A stretch of DNA of 64,000 nucleotides from Phytohabitans houttuyneae (GTDB lineage Bacteria; Actinomycetota; Actinomycetes; Mycobacteriales; Micromonosporaceae). Below, piece by piece: positions 1-8,831 of the stretch. Under the pieces are notes generated by a model that was not told where the DNA came from, searched no databases, and saw only the letters and a program-made list of their open reading frames with translations. Each line of letters opens with the position of its first letter. Position 1 is the first letter of the stretch. The DNA lies in the NCBI RefSeq assembly GCF_011764425.1, contig NZ_BLPF01000002.1, positions 806,997-870,996 of the forward strand, written 5' to 3'. Made by a program: the position numbers and the translations under genes.

Positions 1-1361
1 ACGTGGCGCTCGAACACCTTGTCGCCGGTTGCGTTCACGTACCGGACCGCGGCGTCAGCGATGTCAGCTCCGATGTGGACGGCCGCAGTGCCGGCGGGCC
101 AGTAGCCGGAGCACTCGTGCCCGCGGATTGTCCGCCACGGAAACGCGGCGCCTGCCCAGCCCAGCGTCTCCGCGCGCTCGCGGGCGAGGTCGAGCGTGGC
201 GTGCCGCCAGTGCAGCATCTGCGCCGCCGCACCGGGCTGAGTGTAGGTCAGCACGGGAAGTACGAAGCGCTCGGTGTCCCAGAAAACGTGCCCGTCGTAG
301 CCGGGCCCGGTGAGGCCCTTGGCCGCGATCGGCCGCCGCTCGCACCGCGCTCCGGCCTGGAGCACGTGGAACATGGCTAGGCGGACCGCCTGCTGCACCT
401 CGGCGTCGCCGTCCAACTCGATGTCGGCGCCGTCCCAGAACGTGTCCAGATAGGACCGTTGGGCGGCGCACAGGCCGTCCCACCCGTCGAATAGCGCGCC
501 TTCGAGCGCGGCGGCGACCTGGTCGCGGATCGCGGGCAGTGACCGGCGGCTCGACCAGCCGTAGGCCACGAGTTTGACAAGGCGCAGCCGCTGGCCGGGC
601 GCCAGCCGGCAGACCACCGTGGTGCGGGCGAGGTCCGCGTCCGCGTCGCTCTTGACCCGCATGTCGGGCGGCCCGTCCAGGATGTGGTCCATCGCGGCGG
701 CCATACGCAGACGGCTCTCGCGGGTGATGTGCGCCAGCGCCGCTCGGGTGCCGCCGGCGTAGCAGGCCTCGGCCATCAGCGGTGCCGCCAGCACCGCCGC
801 CACCCGGGGATCCTTGACGGGGCCAGGCAGCGTCTCGTTGGCCACGAGCTCGGACTGGACGATCACACGCACCGTGTCGTCCACCGGCGCCACCTCGTAT
901 TCGATCGCGGCGATAGAGCGCTGGCTGAAGGACACCAAGCGGGTCGACCGCACGCGGACCGCGCGGCCGGCCCCGGACTCCCACTCCACATCCCGGCGCA
1001 GTACCCCGTCGCGGAGGTCGAGCACCCGCTCGTGCCTGCGCAACCGGCCGTCCCGTACGTCGAACGGCGCGTCATCGACCAGCAGGCGGATCAGCTTGCC
1101 GTTGGTGACGTTGACGATTGTCTGGCCCGACTCGGGATAGCCGTACCCGGCCTCGGCGTACGGCAACGGCCGCAGTTCGTAGAACGAATTGAGATACGTA
1201 CCAGGCATGGCGTGCGGCTCACCTTCGTCGAGGTTGCCGCGCAGCCCGATGTGCCCGTTAGAGAGCGCGAAGATCGACTCAGACTGCGCCAGCAGTTCGT
1301 GGTCGAGGTGAGTCTCCCGCACCCGCCAAGGCTCCACTGAGTACGCGGGACGCCGGCTCAT
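1..1361 (-). CDS. Glycoside hydrolase family 65 protein (N-terminal part, cut by window edge)
   Basis: The reading frame opens at an ATG ending at 1361 and runs off the left edge, giving about 453 residues with no stop. The start MSRRPAYSVEPWRVRE, then ESIFALSNGHIGLRGNLDEG and later GYDGHVFWDTERFVLPVL, are typical of the GH65 N-terminal beta-sandwich and the beginning of the (alpha/alpha)6 barrel. Family members are maltose, trehalose or kojibiose phosphorylases or hydrolases acting on alpha-glucosides in the cytoplasm. The catalytic Glu region lies beyond the edge, so phosphorylase and hydrolase cannot be separated. A beta-phosphoglucomutase is a common neighbour but would be outside the window. 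Confidence 0.88.
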   Translation of the reverse strand, partial: MSRRPAYSVEPWRVRETHLDHELLAQSESIFALSNGHIGLRGNLDEGEPHAMPGTYLNSFYELRPLPYAEAGYGYPESGQTIVNVTNGKLIRLLVDDAPFDVRDGRLRRHERVLDLRDGVLRRDVEWESGAGRAVRVRSTRLVSFSQRSIAAIEYEVAPVDDTVRVIVQSELVANETLPGPVKDPRVAAVLAAPLMAEACYAGGTRAALAHITRESRLRMAAAMDHILDGPPDMRVKSDADADLARTTVVCRLAPGQRLRLVKLVAYGWSSRRSLPAIRDQVAAALEGALFDGWDGLCAAQRSYLDTFWDGADIELDGDAEVQQAVRLAMFHVLQAGARCERRPIAAKGLTGPGYDGHVFWDTERFVLPVLTYTQPGAAAQMLHWRHATLDLARERAETLGWAGAAFPWRTIRGHECSGYWPAGTAAVHIGADIADAAVRYVNATGDKVFERH

Positions 1362-1462
1362 CCAAACATTCTCCACCCGATGGGCGAACATCTCACGCGG
1401 TGACCAGCCCCGCCGGTGGTGCAGGGATCGGGAAGCAGGCGCAGGATCGGGATCTCCTTCCT

Positions 1463-1729
1463 TCACCCAGCGTGCGGGCGCAGGCTCGGCGGGGACAAGG
1501 CCGCCTGTCCTGCGCCACCGGGACTGTCAACGCGGGACGCGCCGACCGCCGCCGGCGGCGGCACGTTTGTCCAGCGCAGCCAGACGATGTTGGTTCCCTT
1601 CGGCTCAACCCATTCGGCGGTCCATCCGTCGCCCTCGCAGATGAGATCGGCGGGCATCGCGAACATCATTGTCAGGTGGTGCGGCCGGACAGCCTTCCGC
1701 ACGGTGACGGGCCGTGTGGCCGTGGGCAC
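1463..1729 (-). pseudogene. Truncated duplicate of the C-terminal domain of the next gene
   Basis: This open stretch (about 88 codons) lacks a proper ATG and ribosome site and begins immediately after the stop of the 1731-2996 gene. Its PHHLTMMFAMPADL and EGDGWTAEWVEPKG match the PHHVALTFDMAPSLL and EGNGWTSARVEEEG of that gene, in the same order. It is best read as the surviving 3' part of a tandem copy, or as a second domain cut off by a stop. Its tail (about 1463-1530) shows no match. Confidence 0.55.
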
Positions 1730-1730
1730 C

Positions 1731-2996
1731 TCACCCGACGGTCGAGATCTCGACCGTCGTGGCGTTGTTCCAGGTCGCCAGGTCCACCATGTACTTGTTC
1801 TTCGCGGCCCAGCTCTCGGCGGTGACCGTCACGAAGTTGTCCCGGGTCACGCTCTGCGCGCGCGCAAAGCCGAAGGTGAACGTTTGGGACTTACCGAGTG
1901 TGGGGCTGGGCAGGTTGTCCAGATGCACCTGGAGCCACCCATGGCCTTCCTCCTCGACCCGCGCACTGGTCCAACCGTTGCCCTCCCGTAGGAGGCTGGG
2001 CGCCATATCGAAGGTCAGCGCGACATGGTGCGGCGCGACTGGCTTATTCACTGTTACCGTGACCCGCAAGGTGCCATGCCGCAACCCGCTTTCGGCCTGC
2101 CCGAGCACCAGTGCTGACGCGGTCACCGACAACTCGGTCACGCGCGGGTTGGGCGGAAACGACCGAGGTCCCGCCACCTGGACGAACCGGCTCGAACGCC
2201 AGCCGTACACCCGGGTCTGCCACTGCGGGATCGTCTGGTCCTCGTCGGCGCGGACCAGGAAGTCGGCCAGGTTGGCCTTGACCAGACCGGCTGGCGTCAC
2301 CGTGAAGCTGTCGCTGATGCGCTTGACCTGTCCGGTAGTCGCGACAACCGGGCCGATCGTGCGGATCTTGCCAGCCGAGGTCCGGTCGAGCGCCAACAGC
2401 TGCCAGCTGCCGTACGTGTAACCGCCGTGCACGTTAACGACCGTCTCCTGTGCGCCGTCACGGTCGACGTCACCGTACGCCACAGCGGTGACGCGGACGT
2501 CCCCGATGTGAGGCTCAACGAACAGGCCGTCGTTGAAGGTCAACCAGCCGGATGGTCCGCCCGCGGGCCACGGTGGGACAAAGATGGTGGCGTTGCGCAG
2601 GACGCTCATCGGGATGCGGCCGTCCGGGGCCACGGGTGGCCTGGTGGACCGTGCACCGGGCGCCGGCGCGTCAGGCGCAGGCTGGTTCAGATCGGGTGTG
2701 GTGACCGACTGGCCCGAGCTCGGATCGGCCGCTGGCCGGCTCGCCGTGGAAGTGGCCGCTGGCTGGCCCGTTCGGGAAGTGGTCGCCGGCCGGTCCGCCC
2801 CGCTGGAGCGCGTGACCGCGTAGGCCACGAGCGGTACGAGCAGCACCAGCGCGGCGACAGTCGCCATGATCAGCCACAGTCGGCGCGGGTGTCCATGGCC
2901 GCGGCCGCTGCCTCCCCGACCGCCGCCGCTTTGGTCCGGTGGGTCTCCGGCCGGCGGTGGCCCGAGCGGAAGGGTATCGGCATCAACGGTGGTCAC
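1731..2996 (-). CDS. Single-pass membrane protein with extracytoplasmic C-terminal domain, unknown function
   Basis: I do not recognise a named family. The 421-residue product starts at GTG (2996), has a Gly/Pro/Arg-rich cytoplasmic head, one clear membrane segment at about residues 41-62 (LWLIMATVAALVLLVPLVAY), a Ser/Thr/Pro/Ala-rich linker to about residue 125, and a folded extracellular part. That part has a calcium-loop-like GDVDRDGAQE segment at about 175-185, reminiscent of FG-GAP/VCBS repeats, and a C-terminal domain that recurs in the truncated copy just downstream. Low-complexity linker and topology suggest a wall-spanning anchor. No functional context is visible. Confidence 0.7.
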   Translation of the reverse strand: MTTVDADTLPLGPPPAGDPPDQSGGGRGGSGRGHGHPRRLWLIMATVAALVLLVPLVAYAVTRSSGADRPATTSRTGQPAATSTASRPAADPSSGQSVTTPDLNQPAPDAPAPGARSTRPPVAPDGRIPMSVLRNATIFVPPWPAGGPSGWLTFNDGLFVEPHIGDVRVTAVAYGDVDRDGAQETVVNVHGGYTYGSWQLLALDRTSAGKIRTIGPVVATTGQVKRISDSFTVTPAGLVKANLADFLVRADEDQTIPQWQTRVYGWRSSRFVQVAGPRSFPPNPRVTELSVTASALVLGQAESGLRHGTLRVTVTVNKPVAPHHVALTFDMAPSLLREGNGWTSARVEEEGHGWLQVHLDNLPSPTLGKSQTFTFGFARAQSVTRDNFVTVTAESWAAKNKYMVDLATWNNATTVEISTVG

Positions 2997-3312
2997 GACT
3001 CGTCATCTCCCTCATCGCGGGCGTGACGCGGCCCTGGGGGCGCCGTGCACGCAGAACCGGAGGGCGTGTCGTCTCACGCACGCTCCTACGCTCCAGAGTC
3101 GACGGTCGGCGACGGCGGCAAACACGGCCGGGAAGCCCGTGGCGGAGGGCCGGACGGCCTTCCGCAAGGTTTCGGCGGCGGCGCCCGGTAGATCGCTTAG
3201 AGCTCCCAACAGAGTCGTTGGACGTGGCGGAACGGCTGCGGTCACCGCCGCGTAGTTGCGGGCCGTGGTGGGTGGCTTGTCGCGGCTGGGCACTGGCGGC
3301 CCGGTGACCCAG
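2997..3312. other. Gene-free stretch
   Basis: This interval lies between the start of the membrane-protein gene and the transposase remnant. I see no convincing gene, repeat or RNA in it. It may hold the promoter of the leftward gene and decayed upstream transposase sequence. Confidence 0.4.
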
Positions 3313-3620
3313 ATGTCTGGGTGGTGATGGACGCCGGCTATGACGCGGCCCGGCTGGCTGATCTGCTGCGGGACCCGCCGGTGCGGGTCCTGGCGCGGAT
3401 GCGCACCGCGGCTGGCCCGATCACTCGCCGCCGACCCACGCTGCCCATGGGAACGCCGCAGCCCCACCCGAACAACTCACCCCGCCCGGGTCCGCCGCCG
3501 ATTTCGGCACCTACGCGCGACAAGCGCTTGTCCCGCCAGCGCGCCAAACCCACCCTGCCAGGACCCGGACGACCCAGCCGCCAACTCGCCCGCCGCTACG
3601 ACGTCCACACCGGGCGGGGG
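3313..3620 (+). pseudogene. Transposase remnant (DDE type, internal fragment)
   Basis: The plus-strand frame reads VVMDAGYDAARLADLLRDPP followed by VRVLARMRTAAGP. This matches the conserved core around the second catalytic Asp of actinomycete IS701-like/DDE transposases. The frame continues through [16 protein letters not shown] without the usual downstream domain, and there is no start region. Both ends are lost, and no terminal inverted repeats are visible. It marks an old insertion at the left boundary of the biosynthetic cluster. Confidence 0.55.
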
Positions 3621-3763
3621 CTGTGGAAGGCATCGGCGATGCCGGTGTCGAAACTCTGCACGGCCTCCCGGGCGCCCTCGTCCAGCTTCCAGCGCAGGGC
3701 AGCGCGCCCGTTCGTGACCTTCGGGCATCCCGAGGCCCGTCGTCTTCTGTGCCGCGGGCGGCG

Positions 3764-4012
3764 TGGACAGCTCCTCGGCCAGCCGGAACGCGAGCAGGTC
3801 GGTGGCGGCTTGGTCGTCCTCGGCGTAGAGCTGGAGTTCCCGCTGGCTCATCGCATCGCTGTGGTCGTTCCAGATGTTTATCGGCGCGCCGATGGCCCGG
3901 TTGGCAACGGTCATCACGATCGGCAGCCCTAGTCGGGAGGCGTTGTAGAGTGCCTCGGCCATGTAGAGCAGACCCTGGCTGGCGGTCGCCGTGTGGGCCT
4001 GCGCACCTCGCC
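3764..4012 (-). pseudogene. Remnant of pyruvate:ferredoxin oxidoreductase alpha subunit
   Basis: The minus-strand frame reads [21 protein letters not shown], then [20 protein letters not shown], then [12 protein letters not shown] and [20 protein letters not shown]. This is the conserved core of the PorA/pyruvate-flavodoxin oxidoreductase N-terminal domain. Only about 80 residues remain of a subunit that is normally several hundred. A short internal deletion appears after SQRE, where intact proteins have SGW before the LYAE segment. Upstream and downstream parts are missing, so this is a fossil and not a functional gene. Confidence 0.75.
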
Positions 4013-4108
4013 TACTGATACACCGGGGTGGCGATCCGTCCTGAACAGTAACCCATGCGCGGAGGATTTGCGCGGGACGGCGGCTGATACGCGAAAAACA
4101 ACTGTGCT

Positions 4109-4151
4109 GTCAGAGAGAGATCAGTCTCGGGTCAGGTGTGGCGACGATATT
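4109..4151 (+). promoter_or_regulatory. SARP-type promoter of the P450 gene
   Basis: Three heptamers, GTCAGAG (4109), ATCAGTC (4120) and GTCAGGT (4131), start exactly 11 bp apart. The last is followed by 8 bp and a -10-like GATATT (4146-4151). This phasing and the 8-bp gap are the known architecture of SARP-activated promoters. The P450 start is 46 bp downstream of the -10. Confidence 0.78.
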
Positions 4152-4196
4152 GGCGTGAAGGCCAAACGCCAATCGACACAGCAAGGGAATCAGACC

Positions 4197-5405
4197 ATGC
4201 TCGACGAAGCACAACAGGTACTCGACTGGCCATTTCCCCGCCCCAGCAACGGGCACGTGCCGCACATTCTCGCGGAACTGCGTGAGGCGCCGCCGTGTGT
4301 CATCCGCATTCCGGCGGGCGCGGTTCCGTCCCGGCGGGCGTGGCTGGTGACGAGGTATCCCGATGTCACACAGGCGCTGAAGGATCCCCGACTGAGCGTC
4401 GACGAAACACTGCCGGGCGCGCCGGTGCGAATCCAACTCCCACCGGGTGAGAAACCGTCCTCGTTTTTGCGCGCGGACGACCCGGAGCACGACCGGCTGC
4501 GCGGAATGGTGGTTTCGGAGTTCACCGCGCGCCGGGTCCGGACCATGGGACCCGCCATCGAGCGGCTTATCAACGAACTGCTCGACGACTTCGAAAGCAA
4601 GCCACGGCCGGCCGATCTGCAGGACGCTTTCACGCGGCAACTGCCGACGCTCGTCATCGCGCGCCTGGTGGGGGTCCCGGACGAGGAGTCGCCCTTCTTC
4701 GTGGAGAGCACGCGTGTCTCGATCTCGCAGGGCAACCCCCAGCGGTCGTACGCGGCCTTCATGACGATGTCGGAGCGCCTGCGTGAGCTGGCCGCCGAGC
4801 GGGCCGCGGACCCCAAGGACGACGTGATGAGCCGGCTGGCCGTGAACTACATGGCCAAGGGCGAGCTGACGATGGACGAGCTCGTCGCGCTGGTCCGCCT
4901 GCTGCTGATCGCCGGCCACGAGACCACGACCAACCAGATCGCGCTGAACGTGCTCAGCATGCTGCTCGACGATGAGTTGCGTGACGCGGTCATGGCTAAC
5001 GACGGAGCGCTGATTCCGCAGTTCGTCGAGGAGGCTCTGCGCTTCTGGTCGATTTCGCAGGACGGCATTCTTCGGATGGCGCTGGAGGACATGGAGCTGG
5101 GTGGCGTGCAGATGAAGAAGGGCGACGCGGTCGTCATCTCGATTCCGTCGGCCAACCATGACGAGTCGAAGTTTCCCGACCCCGGTCACATCGACGTCCA
5201 CCGTGACACGCACGGCCACATGCAATGGGGAAACGGTCCACACTACTGCACCGGCGCGCCGCTCGCGCGGCTGGAGATGCAGCTCGCTGTGAAGATCCTT
5301 TTCCAGCGTTTTCCCACCCTGAAGCTGGCCATCGACAAGCCGGACGGGCTGTTTCGTCGGGAGACTGTCTTCCACGGCGTGTACGAGCTGCCGGTTACGT
5401 GGTAA
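4197..5405 (+). CDS. Cytochrome P450
   Basis: A 402-residue soluble bacterial class I P450. The oxygen-binding I-helix motif AGHETT (about residue 240), the K-helix ExxR in EEALRF, and the heme loop WGNGPHYCTGAPLAR (Cys ligand about residue 350) are all present. The heme loop has Trp in place of the usual Phe at its start. I chose ATG 4197 over earlier in-frame codons because the SARP-type promoter at 4109-4151 lies inside the upstream extension and AAGGGA precedes the ATG. As the leftmost gene with the cluster's promoter signature, it probably performs a late oxidation of the product. It needs a ferredoxin and reductase that are not encoded here. Confidence 0.92.
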   Translation: MLDEAQQVLDWPFPRPSNGHVPHILAELREAPPCVIRIPAGAVPSRRAWLVTRYPDVTQALKDPRLSVDETLPGAPVRIQLPPGEKPSSFLRADDPEHDRLRGMVVSEFTARRVRTMGPAIERLINELLDDFESKPRPADLQDAFTRQLPTLVIARLVGVPDEESPFFVESTRVSISQGNPQRSYAAFMTMSERLRELAAERAADPKDDVMSRLAVNYMAKGELTMDELVALVRLLLIAGHETTTNQIALNVLSMLLDDELRDAVMANDGALIPQFVEEALRFWSISQDGILRMALEDMELGGVQMKKGDAVVISIPSANHDESKFPDPGHIDVHRDTHGHMQWGNGPHYCTGAPLARLEMQLAVKILFQRFPTLKLAIDKPDGLFRRETVFHGVYELPVTW

Positions 5406-5442
5406 TGGGTGTGACCTTCGCCATTGCCGATGGGGTGCATTT

Positions 5443-5459
5443 ATTACCTGCCAGGTAAT
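5443..5459. promoter_or_regulatory. Palindromic operator ATTACCT-GCC-AGGTAAT
   Basis: A perfect 17-bp palindrome, with 7-bp arms extended by one bp around the centre, 72 bp upstream of the MFS gene. The same ATTACCT-N3-AGGTAAT element recurs at 9325-9341. The Xre/MmyB-type regulator at 7965 lies between the two sites and is the natural candidate to bind them. Confidence 0.6.
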
Positions 5460-5530
5460 CGACGGTGCACCGCCGGTGTTGAGAGCATGGCGTCGTACAT
5501 AGGCTGACCAACCATTCGGGAGCACCAGGG

Positions 5531-6997
5531 ATGACCGCTGAGTCCGACGCGCACGCGACCACGCTGGCGGAGCGGGAGCCGCCGGCAAACCGGTTCCCGC
5601 GCGGCGCCCTGGCTGTGGTGATGGTGGGCACCTTCGTCACGGTGCTGGACTACTTCGTCGCCAACGTCGCGGTCTCTTCCATCCAGGAAGACCTGCAGGC
5701 GACCTCGGCGCAGATCCAGGGCGTCATCGTCGGATACGGGGTGGCCTTCAGCGCGGGCATGATCACCGGAGGGCGGCTCGGAGACCTTTACGGCCGCCGG
5801 CGGCTGTTCGTGCTCGGCCTCGCGCTCTTCCTGCTGACCTCCGCCGCCTGCGGCCTCGCCCCGTCGGCCACGACGCTCGTGGTGGCCCGGATCGCGCAGG
5901 GAGCGGCGGCCGCGCTGATGGTCCCCCAGGTGCTCGGCATCGTCAGCACCATCTGCACCACCGACGAGAGCCGTGCCCGCGCGTTCAACATCTACGGGTT
6001 GGTGATCGGGATGGCCGCCGTCTTCGGGCAGGTGATCGGCGGCCTCCTGATCACGCTCGACGTCGCCGCCGTGGGGTGGCGGGCGATCTTCCTGATCAAC
6101 GTCCCGGTCTGCGGCATAGCGCTGGTCGCCGCCCGCCGGGTGGTCCCCGAGTCGCGCAACCCGCGAGCGGCCCGCCTGGACCTGCCGGGTGCGGTGCTGG
6201 TGACCGCGGCCCTCGGCGCGGTCGTGTTCTTCTTCCTCTCGGGCCAGGAGCTCGGCTGGCCGTGGTGGAGCTGGCTCTGCCTCGCCGCGGCGGTGCCGCT
6301 GCTGGCGGCGTTCGTCCGGCACGCCCGCCGCAGCGAGCGGCTCGGCGGCAGCCCGGTGATCGAGCCGGCGCTGTTCCGCGAGCGGTCCTTCACCGCCGGC
6401 GTGACCGCGATGGTCGTCTACTTCATGGCTCTGGGCTCGTTCTTCTTCCTGCTGGCCGTGTACCTGCAGGACGGGCACGGCCTGTCGCCCCTTGAGTCCG
6501 GGCTCATGTTCTTTACGCTCGGCACCGGCTTCTTCATCTCTTCGATGGTGTTCAGCAAGCTGGCCGCCAAGGTGGGGCACCGCCTGATCGTCTTCGGCCC
6601 GCTCACCGTCGCGGTCGGCTACCTGCTGGTCATTCTCGTCACCGCGCGCACCGGCGTGAGCGGCAGCGAGGGGTGGCTGATCCTCCCGCTGGTGATCGCC
6701 GGCGTGGGCATGGGCATGACGACGGGCCCGCTGACCAACGCCGTGCTGACCGGTGTGGCACCCGACCACGCCGCCTCGGCCGCCGGGGTCGCGAACACGG
6801 CGCAGGAGGGCGGCGCGGCGGTCGGCGTGGCCATCGCCGGGGCCGTCTTCTTCCCGGTACTGGGTGAGCTGACCGACCGTGCGGCCTACCCGCACGCCTT
6901 CCAGACGGCCCTCGTGCCGCTCATCGTCTTCTGTGTGTGCGCCGCCGCGCTGGTGGCGCTCATGAGTCGCCGGTCCGCACAGCCGGCTGCCGCCTGA
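5531..6997 (+). CDS. MFS drug:H+ antiporter, DHA2 (EmrB/QacA) family
   Basis: A 488-residue polytopic membrane protein with about 14 predicted segments. The MFS motif A is GGRLGDLYGRRRLF after the second helix, and an antiporter-type segment, GIVSTICTTDESRARAFNIYG, follows further on. It most likely exports the cluster product, the role VlmF has in valanimycin producers. It heads a plus-strand group with the alpha/beta-hydrolase-fold gene (23 bp gap) and the Xre regulator. The palindrome at 5443-5459 lies in its promoter region, so its expression is probably controlled by that regulator, perhaps in response to product. Confidence 0.88.
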   Translation: MTAESDAHATTLAEREPPANRFPRGALAVVMVGTFVTVLDYFVANVAVSSIQEDLQATSAQIQGVIVGYGVAFSAGMITGGRLGDLYGRRRLFVLGLALFLLTSAACGLAPSATTLVVARIAQGAAAALMVPQVLGIVSTICTTDESRARAFNIYGLVIGMAAVFGQVIGGLLITLDVAAVGWRAIFLINVPVCGIALVAARRVVPESRNPRAARLDLPGAVLVTAALGAVVFFFLSGQELGWPWWSWLCLAAAVPLLAAFVRHARRSERLGGSPVIEPALFRERSFTAGVTAMVVYFMALGSFFFLLAVYLQDGHGLSPLESGLMFFTLGTGFFISSMVFSKLAAKVGHRLIVFGPLTVAVGYLLVILVTARTGVSGSEGWLILPLVIAGVGMGMTTGPLTNAVLTGVAPDHAASAAGVANTAQEGGAAVGVAIAGAVFFPVLGELTDRAAYPHAFQTALVPLIVFCVCAAALVALMSRRSAQPAAA

Positions 6998-7019
6998 TCG
7001 TCCACGGTGGAGGATTACG

Positions 7020-7850
7020 ATGCCGACAGTCGTCACTGGCGACGGTACGGGCCTTCGGTGCGAGGACAGGGGAGAGGGCCGGCCGGTCGTCTTCCTCAAC
7101 AACGCCATGATGAGCTCGGCCATGTGGGACTTCCAGGTGCCGGTACTGGTGGACCGGGGCTACCGCTGCGTCACCTATGACCGGCGCGGCTGCGGGCGCT
7201 CGGGCCGGCCGGGCGGTGGGTACGACTACGACACCCTCGCGGACGACCTCGCCGCGCTCGTCGAGCGGCTGGACCTGCGCGAGGTCACCCTTGTGGGCGG
7301 CGCGATGGGCGCCGGCGAGGCGGTCCGCTACCTGACCCGCCACGGCGACGCACGGGTGCGCCAGCTCGTGCTGGTCAGCCCGGTCACGCCGTTCCTGATG
7401 CGTACGCAGGACAATCCCGACGGCGTCGACCTCGACTTCTTCGAAGGGGACATCGCCCGTATGAAGGCGGACCGCGCCGGCTGGCTGGCGAGCCTCACCG
7501 GGCCGTTCTTCGGCGGGGCGGGCGCGACGCCCGACCGCCTGTTCATCCCGCCCGAGGTCGCCCGAGGGCTGGTGGAGCTGGCGTTGACCTGCTCGCCCCA
7601 GGCCGCGGTCGAGCTGTACCGGACGATGGCCATCACCGACCTGCGCGCCGACACGGAGAAGGTGACCGTGCCGACGCTGATCATCCACGGCGCCGCCGAC
7701 CTGGCCGCCCCGCTCGACCTGTGCGGGCGGCGTACGGCCCAGCTGATCGCGGGCAGCCGCCTCGTCATCTACGACAGCGCCGCACACGGCCTGTTCGCGA
7801 CCCACCCCGGCCGCCTCAACGAGGATCTGCTGTCGTTTCTGGCGAGCTGA
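7020..7850 (+). CDS. Alpha/beta-hydrolase-fold protein lacking the nucleophilic serine
   Basis: A 276-residue alpha/beta-hydrolase of the chloroperoxidase/haloalkane-esterase type, preceded by GGAGG. The nucleophile elbow, normally G-x-S-M-G-G-G, here reads GGAMGAGE: the codon is GCG, so Ala replaces the catalytic Ser at about residue 95. The oxyanion region is NNAMMSS instead of HG-x-P. The Asp region (HGAADLAAPLD) and the terminal His (AAHGLFATHP) remain. The fold is clear, but ordinary ester hydrolysis is unlikely. A binding, sensing, resistance or non-hydrolytic role is possible. It sits between exporter and regulator, so it may serve self-protection. Confidence 0.85.
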   Translation: MPTVVTGDGTGLRCEDRGEGRPVVFLNNAMMSSAMWDFQVPVLVDRGYRCVTYDRRGCGRSGRPGGGYDYDTLADDLAALVERLDLREVTLVGGAMGAGEAVRYLTRHGDARVRQLVLVSPVTPFLMRTQDNPDGVDLDFFEGDIARMKADRAGWLASLTGPFFGGAGATPDRLFIPPEVARGLVELALTCSPQAAVELYRTMAITDLRADTEKVTVPTLIIHGAADLAAPLDLCGRRTAQLIAGSRLVIYDSAAHGLFATHPGRLNEDLLSFLAS

Positions 7851-7891
7851 GTGACCACCTGCGCCGGCACCGGACCAGTTTGGAGGGTTCG

Positions 7892-7957
7892 GTGTCGGAG
7901 AATCATGCCGGCGTAGCGGAGAATGTACGGGCCGACTACCCGTCAGTGACAAGGTGA
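7892..7957 (+). CDS. Possible 21-residue ORF before the Xre gene
   Basis: A GTG start with a good TTTGGAGGG ribosome site 5 bp upstream encodes MSENHAGVAENVRADYPSVTR, ending 8 bp before the regulator start. The peptide has no recognised motif. It could be a leader ORF that couples translation to the regulator, or chance. Evidence is limited to the ribosome site and the placement. Confidence 0.3.
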   Translation: MSENHAGVAENVRADYPSVTR

Positions 7958-7964
7958 TGATCAC

Positions 7965-8795
7965 GTGACCATGCAATCGCAGCTCACGCAGCCTATTGGC
8001 GATCTTCTACGGGAGTGGCGAAAGCGTCGCAAGCTGAGCCAGCTGGAGCTGGCGGTGCATGCCGAGATCTCCGCGCGCCACCTCAGCTTCGTGGAGACCG
8101 GCCGCTCGGTGCCCAGCCGCGACATGGTCCTGCGGCTTGGTGAGGCGCTCGATCTGGCCTTGCGGGAGCGCAACCAGCTGCTGCTCGCGGCCGGCTACGC
8201 CCCGGCATACCGGGAGTCCAATATGGAGGATCCGCGCATGGCATCGGTTCGCGAGATGGTGCGCCAGGTGCTGGCCGCGCACGAGCCGTTTCCGGCCCTT
8301 GTCCTGGACCGCTACTGGAACCGGGTGGAGGCCAACGACCCCGCCTGGCTCTTTCGGGTGGGCGTATCACCCGTGCTGCTCGAGGAGCCGGTAAACGTGC
8401 TGCGGCTGGCCCTGCACCCCGAGGGGCTCGCTCCGCGCACCGCCAACCTCGGCGAGTGGCGGGCTCACCTGCTGGCCCGGGTGCGCCAGCAGATCACGAT
8501 GACCGCCGATCCCGCACTCATCAAGCTTTACGACGAGCTGGTCGAGTACCCGTGCGACCAGCCCGAGCCGGAGGTGGAGCTGCCCGGGCCAGGGGAGATC
8601 GCGGTCCCGCTCCGGCTGCGGCACAAAGAGAAGGAGCTGGTCTTCTACAGCACGGTGAGCACGTTCGGCACACCGCTTGACATCACGGTCGCCGAGCTCG
8701 CCATCGAGTCTTTCTTCCCGGCCGATCCGCAGACCGCCGAGGTGCTCCGCGCCACCGACTGGCAGGCGCTCGCAGAAACGTGCTGCGCCGGGTAG
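7965..8795 (+). CDS. Xre-family regulator with MmyB-type ligand-binding domain
   Basis: A 276-residue protein. Residues about 10-70 form a helix-turn-helix (LSQLELAVHAEISARHLSFV, then ETGRSVPS). The rest matches the MmyB C-terminal domain (PFPALVLDRYWNRVEANDP near residue 107, ending in VAELAIESFFPADP), a PAS-like fold known to bind small ligands. GTG 7965 has AAGGTGA at a good distance; ATG 7971 is an alternative. Its likely sites are the two ATTACCT-N3-AGGTAAT palindromes on either side of it. It probably controls the exporter group and the SnoaL-like gene. Confidence 0.87.
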   Translation: MTMQSQLTQPIGDLLREWRKRRKLSQLELAVHAEISARHLSFVETGRSVPSRDMVLRLGEALDLALRERNQLLLAAGYAPAYRESNMEDPRMASVREMVRQVLAAHEPFPALVLDRYWNRVEANDPAWLFRVGVSPVLLEEPVNVLRLALHPEGLAPRTANLGEWRAHLLARVRQQITMTADPALIKLYDELVEYPCDQPEPEVELPGPGEIAVPLRLRHKEKELVFYSTVSTFGTPLDITVAELAIESFFPADPQTAEVLRATDWQALAETCCAG

Positions 8796-8831
8796 CCGGG
8801 GGCGCGGAGCCTTGCTCGGTGTCGTGGTGGG

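Noticed and set aside
3012-3467. Minus-strand open frame before the transposase remnant
   Set aside because: Composition is arginine-rich and without motifs. The plus strand carries the recognisable transposase core over its right part.
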